Shown: one piece after another, positions 24,672-34,172 of the stretch
Position numbering within the stretch: the stretch's first letter is position 1
Layout: each line of letters begins with the position of its first letter
Assembly: GCA_964030785.1 (NCBI GenBank)
Contig: OZ034968.1
Coordinates: 55,029,730 to 55,093,729, forward strand
From: Siderastrea siderea
Lineage: Eukaryota > Cnidaria > Anthozoa > Scleractinia > Rhizangiidae
DNA length: 64,000 nt
Direction of reading: 5' to 3'
Translations under genes and position numbers: made by a program
The notes under the pieces: generated by a model
Databases searched by the model: none
What the model was told of the DNA's origin: nothing
The model's input: only the letters and a program-made list of their open reading frames with translations

Positions 24672-25328
24672 TTAAATATCTTGCTAAGGAAAACAGTCTT
24701 GTTATTTATTTTATTTTTATTTATTTATTTTTTAGTGTTTTGCTCATTTAACTTACTGGGAAAAGACAAATCGTTTACAAGAAAGCTATATCTTATACTA
24801 TCGGATAAAAATGAGAAACGTAACGGGTATTCAGCCACCCACCGAATTCGTTCCGGGAAATCGTCCCTGATTTCTGGGAAAAATATCAAACCTGCAATTG
24901 ACATCAAGGGCAGTAACCGGAAGTTGCTGTTCAGAAAGTGTTAAAAGTGTTGTCTCGTTTTCACGAGTTCTTCCGGTTGCCAGTCTGGTATAGGGTGTTT
25001 ACTAGGGAGGGGAGAGAGGGCTTTAGATAGATTTTCGCATATAATTTCTGGTCTAAAAATAGTTTCCTCGGTATCTCCGATCCAAAGAGAAAGCCTCCCC
25101 CGAAAATAAGGGTCAACTTTGACAGAGGATGTAATGATAGTTTTCACGTTTTCACTCCGTCCAACAAGCTACTATTGCGCAAATTCCGTTGAGACCGGGC
25201 GTTGTAGCGAGATAGAGTTCCAGAATAGAAAAGCATAGCACTAAGATGCATTTCATTAGTACTACATCGGTCCTCTCAGAGACACACTCGCAGTTTAATA
25301 CTTCAAAGAATTCGAAAACCTTTTCAAA

Positions 25329-25600
25329 ATGTCGCTTCAGTCGATTCTCCCCGCATTGTGGTTTGTGCTTAGCATATTGGTCACGCTTTCAAGCTGCAGG
25401 AGTATTGTCCCAGGATATTCTTCCAAAATATCAACGAGACCACTATGCCCTATAAAAACATCGAAGGTGTCTACACCAAGCAGAACTTCAGTTACAACAA
25501 CTTTCCTGTGTACAGACGAGAAAACGATGACTTGGACAACCTCTTTTTATTGCATGGATAATATCGAGTCTACATGGGCAGAATTCGAGCGCGTATTGCA
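25329..25600 (+). pseudogene. Broken secreted-domain fragment upstream of GPCR frame
   Basis: An ATG at 25329 opens a signal-peptide-like stretch (MSLQSILPALWFVLSILVTL). A second frame then codes NIEGVYTKQNFSYNNF and PVYRRENDD up to a stop near 25,553, and a third frame carries WIISSLHGQNSSAYC. The pieces read like one Tyr/Asn-rich extracellular domain interrupted by frameshifts. That is an inference; sequencing errors or unseen introns could also explain it. Confidence 0.35.
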
Positions 25601-26862
25601 CGCTGCAAAGTTTATCCAGAAACTCACTCAGAGTGTTAATTGCGGAATCCCTTTTTCAGCTGGTTTTGATTAACGTGGAGCGGTACATAGCCATAAAGCA
25701 CTCCCTAGATTACATCACCATGGTTACAAAGACTCGTATACTCCGTTCGTCTGCTCTCGCGTGGATCGCCGTGTTATTTTTAACCATAACTTGTACCATC
25801 ATAGACAATGATATTTACTTAACTGTAAGCAATATTTTATTGTGCGTTTGCATCGTAATTATCATCTTCTGTCAAGTCGTGCTTTACACCGAGACTCGTC
25901 GTCACGAAAAAGAAATTGCTGCCCAGCAAGTCTCAGCTGAAGCAAGGCGGAAATTCTTAAAGGAGAAAAAGGCTTTTAAATTAACCACTATTCTACTTTT
26001 TATCTTGGTCTTGACTTTCTCGCCTATACTGATTGTTCGAATATTGATAGTAAAAATCGTCATCACCTCATCAAATGCAGCCTACATTGCTTTCTTTACA
26101 GCGACATTTTTGTTACTTCACAACTCGCTAATCAACCCAGTTATTTATTGTGTTAGAGTAAGAGACTTTCGTGTAGCGTTTATTGAATTAGCTTTAAGAA
26201 AAAACAGTGTGCAAGCTAATCAAATTGAAATGCAAGTTTTTGGAACATTGAAGGTTCTGGTGCAGCATGAGATAGGACAGCAAGGAGAAGAAGGCCAGGA
26301 GACTAAACAAGGCAAGTCAGACAACAGCACCAGCAATAGCGACAACAATGATGACAGTAACAACAACAAAAACAGCAACAATGACAACAACAACGAAAAC
26401 AATGAGAACGACAGCAATGACAGGGACAATGATGCTGACAACAACAATAACAACAACAGCGACAACAAGAACAATGACAATAACAACAGCAACGAAAACA
26501 ACGAGAGAGACAGCGATAACACTGAGGACAACAATGAAAACAATGACAATAACGACAGCAACCAAAACAACGAGAGAGACAGCGACAACACTGAGGACAA
26601 CAATGAAAACAATAACAATGACAATAACGACAGCATTGAAAACGATGAGAGAGACAGCAATAAGAGCGACAACACTGAGGACAACAATGACACCACCAAC
26701 AGCCACGATAATGTTACCCGGTGGCAACAGCAGCAACATTACCACCGCAACGCCAATGACAACAGCGACAATTATGACAATAACAACAACGAAAACAGCA
26801 ACAATGATGACAACAACAGCAACGAAAACAGCAAAAACTGCGGCAGTGGAAAAAAAAACTGA
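25531..26862 (+). CDS. Class A GPCR-like frame lacking TM1-TM2, with Asn/Asp-rich tail
   Basis: The frame is open from just after a TGA at 25528 to the stop at 26862. From a GTG at 25633 the product reads TM3 ending VERYIAI (DRY variant), TM4 with ALAW, TM5, an ICL3 rich in Lys/Arg, TM6 with LTFSP in place of the CWxP motif, and TM7 with NSLINPVIY (NPxxY). TM1 and TM2 are not found in any frame just upstream. The C-tail from about residue 229 to 409 is almost all Asn, Asp, Ser and Glu, coded by AAC/GAC/AGC repeats. No good initiator ATG exists for the visible TM3. It is either a truncated gene whose 5' exon lies elsewhere or a pseudogene; I lean to pseudogene or assembly-damaged gene. Ligand unknown. 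Confidence 0.6.
   Translation, partial: LGQPLFIAWIISSLHGQNSSAYCTLQSLSRNSLRVLIAESLFQLVLINVERYIAIKHSLDYITMVTKTRILRSSALAWIAVLFLTITCTIIDNDIYLTVSNILLCVCIVIIIFCQVVLYTETRRHEKEIAAQQVSAEARRKFLKEKKAFKLTTILLFILVLTFSPILIVRILIVKIVITSSNAAYIAFFTATFLLLHNSLINPVIYCVRVRDFRVAFIELALRKNSVQANQIEMQVFGTLKVLVQHEIGQQGEEGQETKQGKSDNSTSNSDNNDDSNNNKNSNNDNNNENNENDSNDRDNDADNNNNNNSDNKNNDNNNSNENNERDSDNTEDNNENNDNNDSNQNNERDSDNTEDNNENNNNDNNDSIENDERDSNKSDNTEDNNDTTNSHDNVTRWQQQQHYHRNANDNSDNYDNNNNENSNNDDNNSNENSKNCGSGKKN
26310..26850 (+). repeat. AAC/GAC/AGC trinucleotide-rich low-complexity DNA
   Basis: Interrupted trinucleotide repeats code the Asn/Asp-rich tail of the GPCR frame. Long open frames on the minus strand and in the +1 frame here (Leu/Ser-, Val/Ile- and Met/Thr-rich) are by-products. 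Confidence 0.85.
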
Positions 26863-28272
26863 CTGGAGATATTTTAAAAGGTCCTAAACGCAGAGTGAGA
26901 AATCCTGTGTTCGTTCCCAATTACATAATTGACCAAATACTTGAAACTTGAATGACGTTGAATTAGCTATGACCAATCAAAACATCCGATCAATACAAGT
27001 ACTTGATTGACGCAAAATTATTTCTGTTCAATCATGGTCTTTATGTAAGTTAGGCGAAAGTAATAAAATAAACAAAATAAATAAATAAATAAATAACCGT
27101 AGTGTGGTAAGAGGCGCCACCTTTATTTTATTTTTCTCTTTATGTATTTTATTTTTATTATAGCTCAAATGAATAAAGGGGCCAGTTTCTAAAGAAACTG
27201 CGGTGGGTGGGGTCGAGGAAGGGAAACAAACCGGCAATTGAATTAATCAACTGGGTTGATAAGGTACAATTAACTACCTTAAAGAAATTCAAACGCTAAC
27301 CTTCAGAGCAAGCGGATTGGCTGTGATGAAGGCCTAAAACTCGAAACGTCAGCTTTTGAATTTCATTACGGTGGCCAATTTACCTTTCCAACTCCGGCAA
27401 TTTTCAAGTTTGTAACCTGCTTGGTGCCACTCGGAAGCCCTGCGCGCCACTCGGTATGCGTGGAGAGGATTTATGATGTAAGTTAATTATAGAGCACTCC
27501 AGTTTTCTTTAGTTTTCTTAGAAAAGTTTGGCTGTTTCTTGTGCATTTTCGAGCAAACTTAATTTCCCTAAAATCGTACGTCCCGTTGCATTGAATAAAC
27601 AGTTGTCTCTATTTCTCAGTTCACCAACTCCGCAGTATGTACGACTCTTCCTTAACCATCTTGAGTGAGAAAATTTCGGTTTTTGTTATCAACGAAAACT
27701 ACTTCAACAAATGTAACGAAGATTGCAAATACTGGCTATTAGTTCTTTGTAAAGTAATAACCAAGCTGGTTTGAGCTTGACACTGACATAATTTGGCTGA
27801 ACCTTAAGTGCTGCAATTTTTGAATATAACGTTACAGCTTTCTGCGGGGGGTATTCACATCATTTCCCAAGTTTCGTCATTTGCATTTCTTTATTGTTTT
27901 CACCAGGATTTTTTTCGTGACGGCTGTGCTGCATAACAATTACTTGATTTCTTGACTGTTTGTTTTCGATCTTGATAATTTGAACAGCCGGAGTGATACC
28001 ACACACGAACTTTGCAATGCGCTATCGATAAAAGGTTTTACATTTGCCTTTTTTTCGAAACAAAGCAAGTTACCGAAGAACAAATTAATCTTTCAACTCC
28101 AGTATCAGCTTGGATGTCGTATTTTAATTGATTTTTTGTTTAACCTGCCAAAGGCGCACTAAGAGAAAACCAATTAATCAAACAGATGCATTTTTAAAAG
28201 TCCAGCTGGTGAAGTCAACTTGAAATAGCTTTTCTTTAAAAACCTTTTCTTGTTCTTAGTTCCAACCATGTC
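26863..28272. other. Spacer between the two GPCR frames
   Basis: No gene is supported. It holds an AAAT-rich tract near 27,060-27,160 and a repeat-like stretch (CGAAACGTCAGCTTT near 27,340) whose core recurs near 33,337, so it is probably a dispersed element. Confidence 0.5.
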
Positions 28273-29286
28273 ATGTTTATACAACCTGTCGACGAGTTTT
28301 ACCGTGACCTTAACAACAATATGTTTATTTCTGGATTCTTGGCCGCTGTAGAAAATACGTTTGTACTTTTATCCGTGCATAAAATTCACTCACTGCGAAC
28401 AACTGCTCGATATTTCATGACCTCGCTTGCCGCTGCCGAACTTTTCTCAGGAGTGACAGGGAACGCTTTCTTCTCCTTGTGGTTAATTTTGAACCACTTA
28501 AAACACGGAACAAGTGATGTCTTGTGGAGGACCGAGACCGTCGTATGGATGTCTACTACAATATCTGTAACATATAATTTGGTTAATGTTGCGGTAGATA
28601 GATACATCGCGATAACTTCGCCCTTGCAATATTACACGAGAATGAATTCAACACGTTGCTTAATGTTAATAGCTTTCACCTGGATTTTAGCTTTAATTTG
28701 TGCTTCGCTAGTGTATTTAGTCCCCGAAAAAGACTTGCCACAAATTTGGATTGCTGGATCCGTTATAGCTGTTGTGATCCCTTTTTGCATAATAGCGTTT
28801 TGCTACTTCAGCATTTACAGAGCAGCGAAAATTACCTTTCCTATGCGCAGCAACATTACAGACGTCCAACAAATGGCTGAAAACAGGCGGCAAAGAAAAA
28901 CGGCTTGTACATTTGGAATAATAACAGGACTGTTTATTGTTGTTTTCACGCCTAGTTTTATTCTCAACTGTATCCAGTTATTCAATCCATCACTATATGG
29001 CGAGTGGAAAAAAGTGGACTTATGCGGGGGTCCTAGGAGGGAGATATGGATTTGCATAGCTGTTGTGTCTTATTTCAGCGCACTTTTTGATCCATGGGTT
29101 TATGTTATTAGAATGCATGATTTTAGAGTTGCTTTAAAAGAATTGCTTCAGTCCTCAAGCCGAGTTTTAATGCAGCGTAAGTTGGAGAACTGTTGCGAAA
29201 GGAGGAATAAACGCGAAAACAGAATAAAAGATTCACGAGGAATTGACTCACTAGCAAACGAAGAAATTTTCGACACCACTCTCTAA
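28273..29286 (+). CDS. Class A (rhodopsin-like) G protein-coupled receptor, intronless
   Basis: A single-exon receptor of 337 residues at the plasma membrane. Seven hydrophobic segments lie near residues 17-38, 46-72, 88-108, 130-150, 158-183, 210-236 and 258-281. TM2 has LAAAEL, TM3 ends VDRYIAI (DRY 109-111), TM4 has Trp137, TM5 Pro170, TM6 VFTPS (225-229) in place of CWxP, and TM7 DPWVY (273-277) for NPxxY, followed by RMHDFRVAL. The usual Cys at the top of TM3 is absent, so the standard TM3-ECL2 disulphide is missing. The N-terminus is short. An ATG five bases upstream is out of frame and stops early, so 28273 is preferred. Ligand unknown; it resembles lineage-expanded cnidarian receptors. 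Confidence 0.85.
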   Translation: MFIQPVDEFYRDLNNNMFISGFLAAVENTFVLLSVHKIHSLRTTARYFMTSLAAAELFSGVTGNAFFSLWLILNHLKHGTSDVLWRTETVVWMSTTISVTYNLVNVAVDRYIAITSPLQYYTRMNSTRCLMLIAFTWILALICASLVYLVPEKDLPQIWIAGSVIAVVIPFCIIAFCYFSIYRAAKITFPMRSNITDVQQMAENRRQRKTACTFGIITGLFIVVFTPSFILNCIQLFNPSLYGEWKKVDLCGGPRREIWICIAVVSYFSALFDPWVYVIRMHDFRVALKELLQSSSRVLMQRKLENCCERRNKRENRIKDSRGIDSLANEEIFDTTL

Positions 29287-29594
29287 TTAGAAGCTGAATC
29301 ACAGCATGGACATGTGTCAAGTGCGGGCAAAATTGGAGGGAAAATAACAAACAACAACTTGAATGAAAGGTGACTGGACCACCTAGATTCTCACTGTGTG
29401 TAGTGAAATTTTTTCTTATGCAAGAAGCCGGTTTTCGCAGGATCATATCACGGTAATACTGGTTTCCGCTGGTAGTGATGTTAAAATCTAGCATGAATTG
29501 TTGCTTAGCAACAGACAACCCGCGGGCTCTGTCAATTGGAATGAGTAGTTGGAATTTCACAAGGTGAAATTTTTCACCCTGATCTCGTACCGTG

Positions 29595-29666
29595 GGTCCC
29601 ATGGTGTAATGGTTAGCACTCTGGACTTTGAATCCAGCGATCCGAGTTCAAATCTCGGTGGGACCT
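29595..29666 (+). tRNA. tRNA-Gln (anticodon TTG)
   Basis: A 72-nt cloverleaf with acceptor stem GGTCCCA/TGGGACC, anticodon arm CTGGACTTTGAATCCAG (anticodon at 29628-29630), A box TGGTGTAATGG and B box GTTCAAATC. No intron. A T-rich tract for RNA polymerase III termination begins about 15 bp downstream. It reads CAA codons. Confidence 0.97.
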
Positions 29667-29750
29667 ACCTTTACCTACCATTTCTTTTTCTTTCTTTTTT
29701 TTACAGATTTTTTTAAAAAAACTTTTCATAAATTCATCAACTGCCTGTCC

Positions 29751-29976
29751 CCATTTGCTTAGACTGCGATTCGTCTCTAATTTTAGCGATGGCGATTGTA
29801 AGGCGGGCGAAATGCGCACGCGAGCGCACGAAATTTCGAGGAGACGCGACGCGCCGCGACGCGGCGCTCCCCTCGCGTCGCATCTCCTCGAAATTTCGAG
29901 CGCACGGGTGTGTATTTCGCCAACGCCACATTCGCCATCCCTAAAATTAGAGACTAATCGCAGTCTACCATTTGCT
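29751..29976. mobile_element. Mutator-like MITE with 9-bp target duplication
   Basis: The element at 29760-29967 starts TAGACTGCGATT and ends AATCGCAGTCTA; its ~95-bp arms pair almost throughout, with a GC-rich centre. It is flanked by a perfect 9-bp repeat CCATTTGCT (29751-29759, 29968-29976). Nine-base duplications with long terminal repeats are typical of MULE elements. Confidence 0.8.
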
Positions 29977-29980
29977 GTCA

Positions 29981-30141
29981 ATAGACCTTTTTACCGATAC
30001 AGCAGCATAGTACTCATTGAAATTTTTTTTACTCTTTTGTAGTGATAATGCAGCATTATCTCAATAGCAGAATCAATCCAGTATTATGGGATGCCCAAGG
30101 GGCAAAATCAATATGACTGCTGTATCGGTAAAAAGGTCTAT
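29981..30141. mobile_element. Small MITE with 25-bp inverted ends
   Basis: It starts ATAGACCTTTTTACCGATAC and ends with its exact inverse. 161 bp. It lies four bases after the neighbouring element's target duplication. Confidence 0.75.
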
Positions 30142-31051
30142 TTATAGTCGGATGAATTATTATTCAAGGAGACAGTCATACCATGTACTTATTCCTGGAG
30201 GAAGTTATGGCACAAGGGCGTTGAGCCGAGCGCGAAGGGACTCATCAGTATCACTAGTCATAAACCCGCTTATCTCAATAAAATGTTTTGTAACATAGAG
30301 GGCGAAATTACTGAATGCTGATTGGTTGAGACAGAGGGCATTTTTCTTAATTTTCTTTCGGACGAGGGCAAAATTACTAATTCCGGATTAGCCAAGTACT
30401 AAAATTACTTGCATTTGATTGGCTGAGCGCAAGAGCGCGCCATTTGCATTTTGTAGGCGTCTTGAAACGAAAAAATGATTTTGAGTTGTTCAGCACGAGG
30501 ATCGCCTCAGTTTGACTTTCAACCGGGTTGGTTGGTAAAAATGATATGGAAATCGGGTGTTAGCTTGAAAGGAAATTCCAAAAGGTGAACCTATATGTGA
30601 TAGGGAAACAGCACATGGTTATTTGCCGGTTTTAAAACTACTGAAAACTGTGGAGCGACGTGGTGGGTAATTTTCCCAGCGAGAGGAAGCTTTGTCAATG
30701 AACTAGAAATGTATTTTTCTTAAGATGTACAGTCTCTCTTGTTCTGTGCCCCGAACAACAGTTAAACTGCATGTGTGGTGAATTGTTTACGAGCGGGTAC
30801 TTTTATTCTGAGGGCCGGCTGATTGCGGTTCAACGTGCGTGGAAGGTTTCGGAAAATTTTGCCTTCGTGTTATAAACAAGTAATCGCATTGAGTCCTCGT
30901 AGAATTAAGGTTAAATTCCACTTGAATTTTCAAAGTTTTCAGAAATTGCCCTCGTCGCGCAATTTTGAGAAAACTTTGAAAATACGCGTGGAAATTTTCC
31001 TTAATTCTACTCGGCCTCATGCGATTACATATACTAATCTTCTGACCAAGT

Positions 31052-31290
31052 GCCCGTTTCTCGAAAGACCCGGTAACTTTTCGGGCCCGAAGCTGTATAT
31101 TAAAGTCAAAATCTAGAGAACGTTGGCGTAGTTTTTAGTTCGCACATCAGCCCGGCTTGTTTAATCAACTGAGAATTTTATTGCTCAGCTTTCAAAACCA
31201 ACAAAATTTGAGTCTTAAATGCAAACATCGCGCACATGAAATAGCTTTCCGGGCCCGAAAAGTTATCGGGACTTTCGAGAAACGGGCCCC
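31052..31290. mobile_element. GCCCGTTTCTCGAAAG MITE, copy 1
   Basis: Inverted ends GCCCGTTTCTCGAAAG / CTTTCGAGAAACGGGC followed inward by AACTTTTCGGGCCCG. A second copy of the family is at 54,214-54,414. Confidence 0.75.
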
Positions 31291-31399
31291 AAGCCTTGAT
31301 TTCCAGAGCTTTAGATACTGTTCAGTTTAACGTCAAAATTGGAACGTTTTGCATAGGCCGACAATTGTTTCTCTGTTTGTCTGCATTTTTAATTTTACA

Positions 31400-31430
31400 A
31401 CAACAACAACAAAAACAACAACAATCGTCG

Positions 31431-31482
<52 letters not shown>
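31400..31482. repeat. CAA and CAT trinucleotide microsatellites
   Basis: A short CAA-rich stretch is followed by a pure CAT run up to about 31,481. The poly-Ser and poly-Met open frames here are artefacts of the repeat. Confidence 0.9.
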
Positions 31483-32074
31483 TTCACTAAAATCACATCG
31501 GACGTAGGCGTTAATCATCTAGACGCCACAGCTTTTTTCTATTTGATTGTTTATTTACAAAAACTCTTTTAGTTGCTACGATTATCAACAGACAGCCCAC
31601 AAGTGCGGGCAACTGTTGATGCATGCACCAGACTACAAGTAACAGACCATCACGTTCCCACGCATGGTATTCTCAGTTTCAAGTAAGACAGAAGGTTTCA
31701 ATCTGTTTTGCGTTTTTTTCTAGAGTATCTATATCAGCATCATAATTATTCTTTTGGCAGGCACTTTTGTTTAAACAGTCAAAATTGTCCATTGGAACGA
31801 GTGGATATCTGTTTATCACCCAAATGTCCATTTCACGCTTTTCAGTCACTGAAGTCTTGGTTGTACACGATTGGGCCCACGTTCTTAAATTCAGCGGTAG
31901 GCAAAATGGGAATCTTAACACGGGGAGTCGGTACGAGGGAATATCTTAAAACGCAATTTTAGCTAATTTTGCAATGATCGTTTCAGATTCCAAGAAGCCG
32001 AGAAGGTTTCTTCTGTAAGTGCGTACGTGCCGCTTCGTATAGTAGAGAGATCCAGTAGCCAGTAGCGGCTTATC

Positions 32075-32914
32075 TCAGCTAAGTTCGAATCCAGCACCAG
32101 ATTCCACAGCGTATAACAGCTTCTCTCTCATGATTGAGTCATCAAGGTATTCTGGGAGTTTTAACAAGTTCATGCAGGTACTGGCAAAGGGAAGCCTATC
32201 CTCAGGCCCCGCGCTGTGGATACAGAAGGGAGGCTCTAGCTCCTTAAGAAAAAAAAAAGACATCAAAGTTACTAAACAATCCTTCAAATTATTATTGAGA
32301 GAGAAATAAAATGACCAGTTATTTGTTGTTGTTTTGGCCAAACAGGTTCAAAGCCTCTAATGTTTAAAGCCACTGATGAATAAATTTTGTTATGGGGCTA
32401 GGAACGTAACGACACTGCCAAAAGATCCATGGGTTCCTTATTACTCTTGGTTAGTGCTAAATTGGCGGCCTTGGGCCCATCACTCTAATTTGACTAAAAT
32501 TATGATGAAAATGTTTCGACTTATGCTCCAAACGAAAGCGAGAAAGACCAAAAACGAAAATCCACCAAAATTAACGGGACCATCTTTTTTAGCCAATAAA
32601 AAGAAAATATGACAATTCAATGGCATGCACTATCAGCCACTCTTGCGCTCCAAAAGAGGAAAAGTGGTAAGGTGAATCGGTTCCAATCCTACCTTAAAAC
32701 CAAGAAGAGGAGGACGCGAACAGCTCGTCACAAACTTCAACAACTGGCGTTTCTGTGTGTCGGTAAACTGATCTACTACTCGCCAAAACGATATAATGCA
32801 AGGATGGTCTTCAGTGAAACCGCCTGAAATAGCACAATAAGGAGAATCATAAGAACAACAGGAACAACAGGAACAACAGGAACAACAACAACAATAATAA
32901 CAACGACGACGAAG

Positions 32915-32948
<34 letters not shown>

Positions 32949-33134
32949 CGGCAACAACAGGGACAGGGTTATATTTTCAACAACAACAAGTCATGGAGGT
33001 AAGTACCTGACAGTGACTTTCACTTAACACTGGTCAACAACGATGCTACGTAAAAGAAAAGCTGTACCTGAATAATTCGTGTTTCTTCTGAGATCTTCAA
33101 GATCGACGGGAATCAAGGCACCAGAAATGAGAAC
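32075..33134 (-). CDS. UBE3C: Ubiquitin-protein ligase E3C-like, C-terminal HECT exons only
   Basis: Three GT-AG exons join in frame: 33068-33134, 32693-32823 and 32075-32242 (stop TGA 32075-32077), together 122 codons including the stop. They code the end of a HECT domain, the catalytic C-lobe that takes ubiquitin on a Cys and passes it to substrate. Landmarks are [29 protein letters not shown], the catalytic Cys in [13 protein letters not shown] (codon 32174-32176) and the end SGAGFELS, as in UBE3C. The next exon upstream, expected to end QEIQ, was not found before the divergent gene starting at ~33,404. The gene's 5' part is elsewhere, or this is a truncated copy. Confidence 0.82.
32850..32970. 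repeat. AAC-rich microsatellite in UBE3C intron
   Basis: Repeats of GGAACAACA and then pure AAC units with a few GAC interruptions. Confidence 0.85.
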
Positions 33135-33403
33135 CTAAAATATAAAATGGGAAGTGGTAAATGAATTTAATGAGACTACAACTTTTATGTGGCAAGATTT
33201 TTTACACTAGCTTGGTAGCTATCAGGCATGTGTTACCTCCAGTTTGTTTCCCATGAAATGGCTAGGACTATTGCTACTCCCCTGGGTGACATGCTACTTC
33301 ATCGCAGAGTAGAGCTAGTTCGCCAGTCTAACGTTCGAAACGTCAGCTTTCAATTTCTCTTCGGTGGCTGGCGTGACATGCCCAAACTCAGAGTTTTTTG
33401 TAG

Positions 33404-34172
33404 GGGCGTGAAATCCATGTCAAACACTTGCAAGTCAAAGCCGTGTCACGGCAAAGCCACTTGCGTGCACACTTCCGGTAACGAAACGCTTTGTGTCTGT
33501 CCTCCCGGTTACACAGGTGTGACATGCTCTATCAATAAACAGTGTCCCACCCCACCCCCCTTAGTCGGTAAAGAACTGAACTTTGCCTTCCCCGGAAAAA
33601 GACCTGGGGATATTGGTATGTCTTTCTGCAGTGGTTCATATCCCTCTGTAGGGTTTTCTGTTTGCGTGGATGGCAGATATGGTTCTTATTGGAGCAGGCA
33701 AGGGCCGGCCTGCCGCAAAGCACGGTATCCCAGAGCCCCGTCAACGGAAAATCCTTGGTATACTCGGAATCCGTGGTTCACTAGAAGACCCGCGACAAGA
33801 AATCCATGGAATACTGAAAAACCGTGGTGGGCAACTGAGAGTTTTACAACAGAGGATCCAGTGTGGGGCACTGAATCTTTCACAACTGAAGATCCATGGA
33901 ATTTTGGCGCCACGCCCTCAGCAACATCCCGATTTGGTCTTCAAAGTAATCACTCTGATAGCAGTTCTACACTATTTGTTCCACTAATGCTGGGAGTTGC
34001 AGCTCTGTTCCTACTCCTGATACCTGTTGTACTGTGGTTGGACTATCAGAGGCACAAAAGAGCCACAGTCCAGTATCAGTACGCTGCCGGTCCCGCCATC
34101 ACTTCTCAGCTCGCCGGGCCACAACCAGCTGGTGCACATTCATCTTCTGGGACAGCAGTCGATGCCGTTTAA
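33404..34172 (+). CDS. Type I membrane protein with EGF and sushi domains (3' exon)
   Basis: The open frame starts at 33228, but the region before 33404 resembles a dispersed repeat. A TTTTTTGTAG acceptor at 33394-33403 makes 33404 a likely exon start. The exon codes an EGF domain (TCKSKPC...LCVCPPGYTGVTC), then a four-Cys sushi/CCP-like domain (QCPTPP, SFCSGSYP, VCVDGRYG, GPACR). A Thr/Pro/Trp-rich stalk follows with repeated NPW and ESFTTEDP units, then a membrane helix (LFVPLMLGVAALFLLLIPVV) and a ~42-residue tail. The architecture suggests cell-surface adhesion or matrix binding. The signal peptide exon is not seen. Ends at TAA 34172. Confidence 0.75.

Noticed and set aside
26220..26920. 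Leu/Ser-, Val/Ile- and Met/Thr-rich frames over the GPCR tail
   Set aside because: By-products of trinucleotide repeats coding the Asn/Asp tail.
33228..33403. N-terminal extension of the EGF/sushi frame
   Set aside because: It shares the CGAAACGTCAGCTTT-type core with intergenic DNA near 27,340 and precedes a good splice acceptor, so it is probably intronic repeat.
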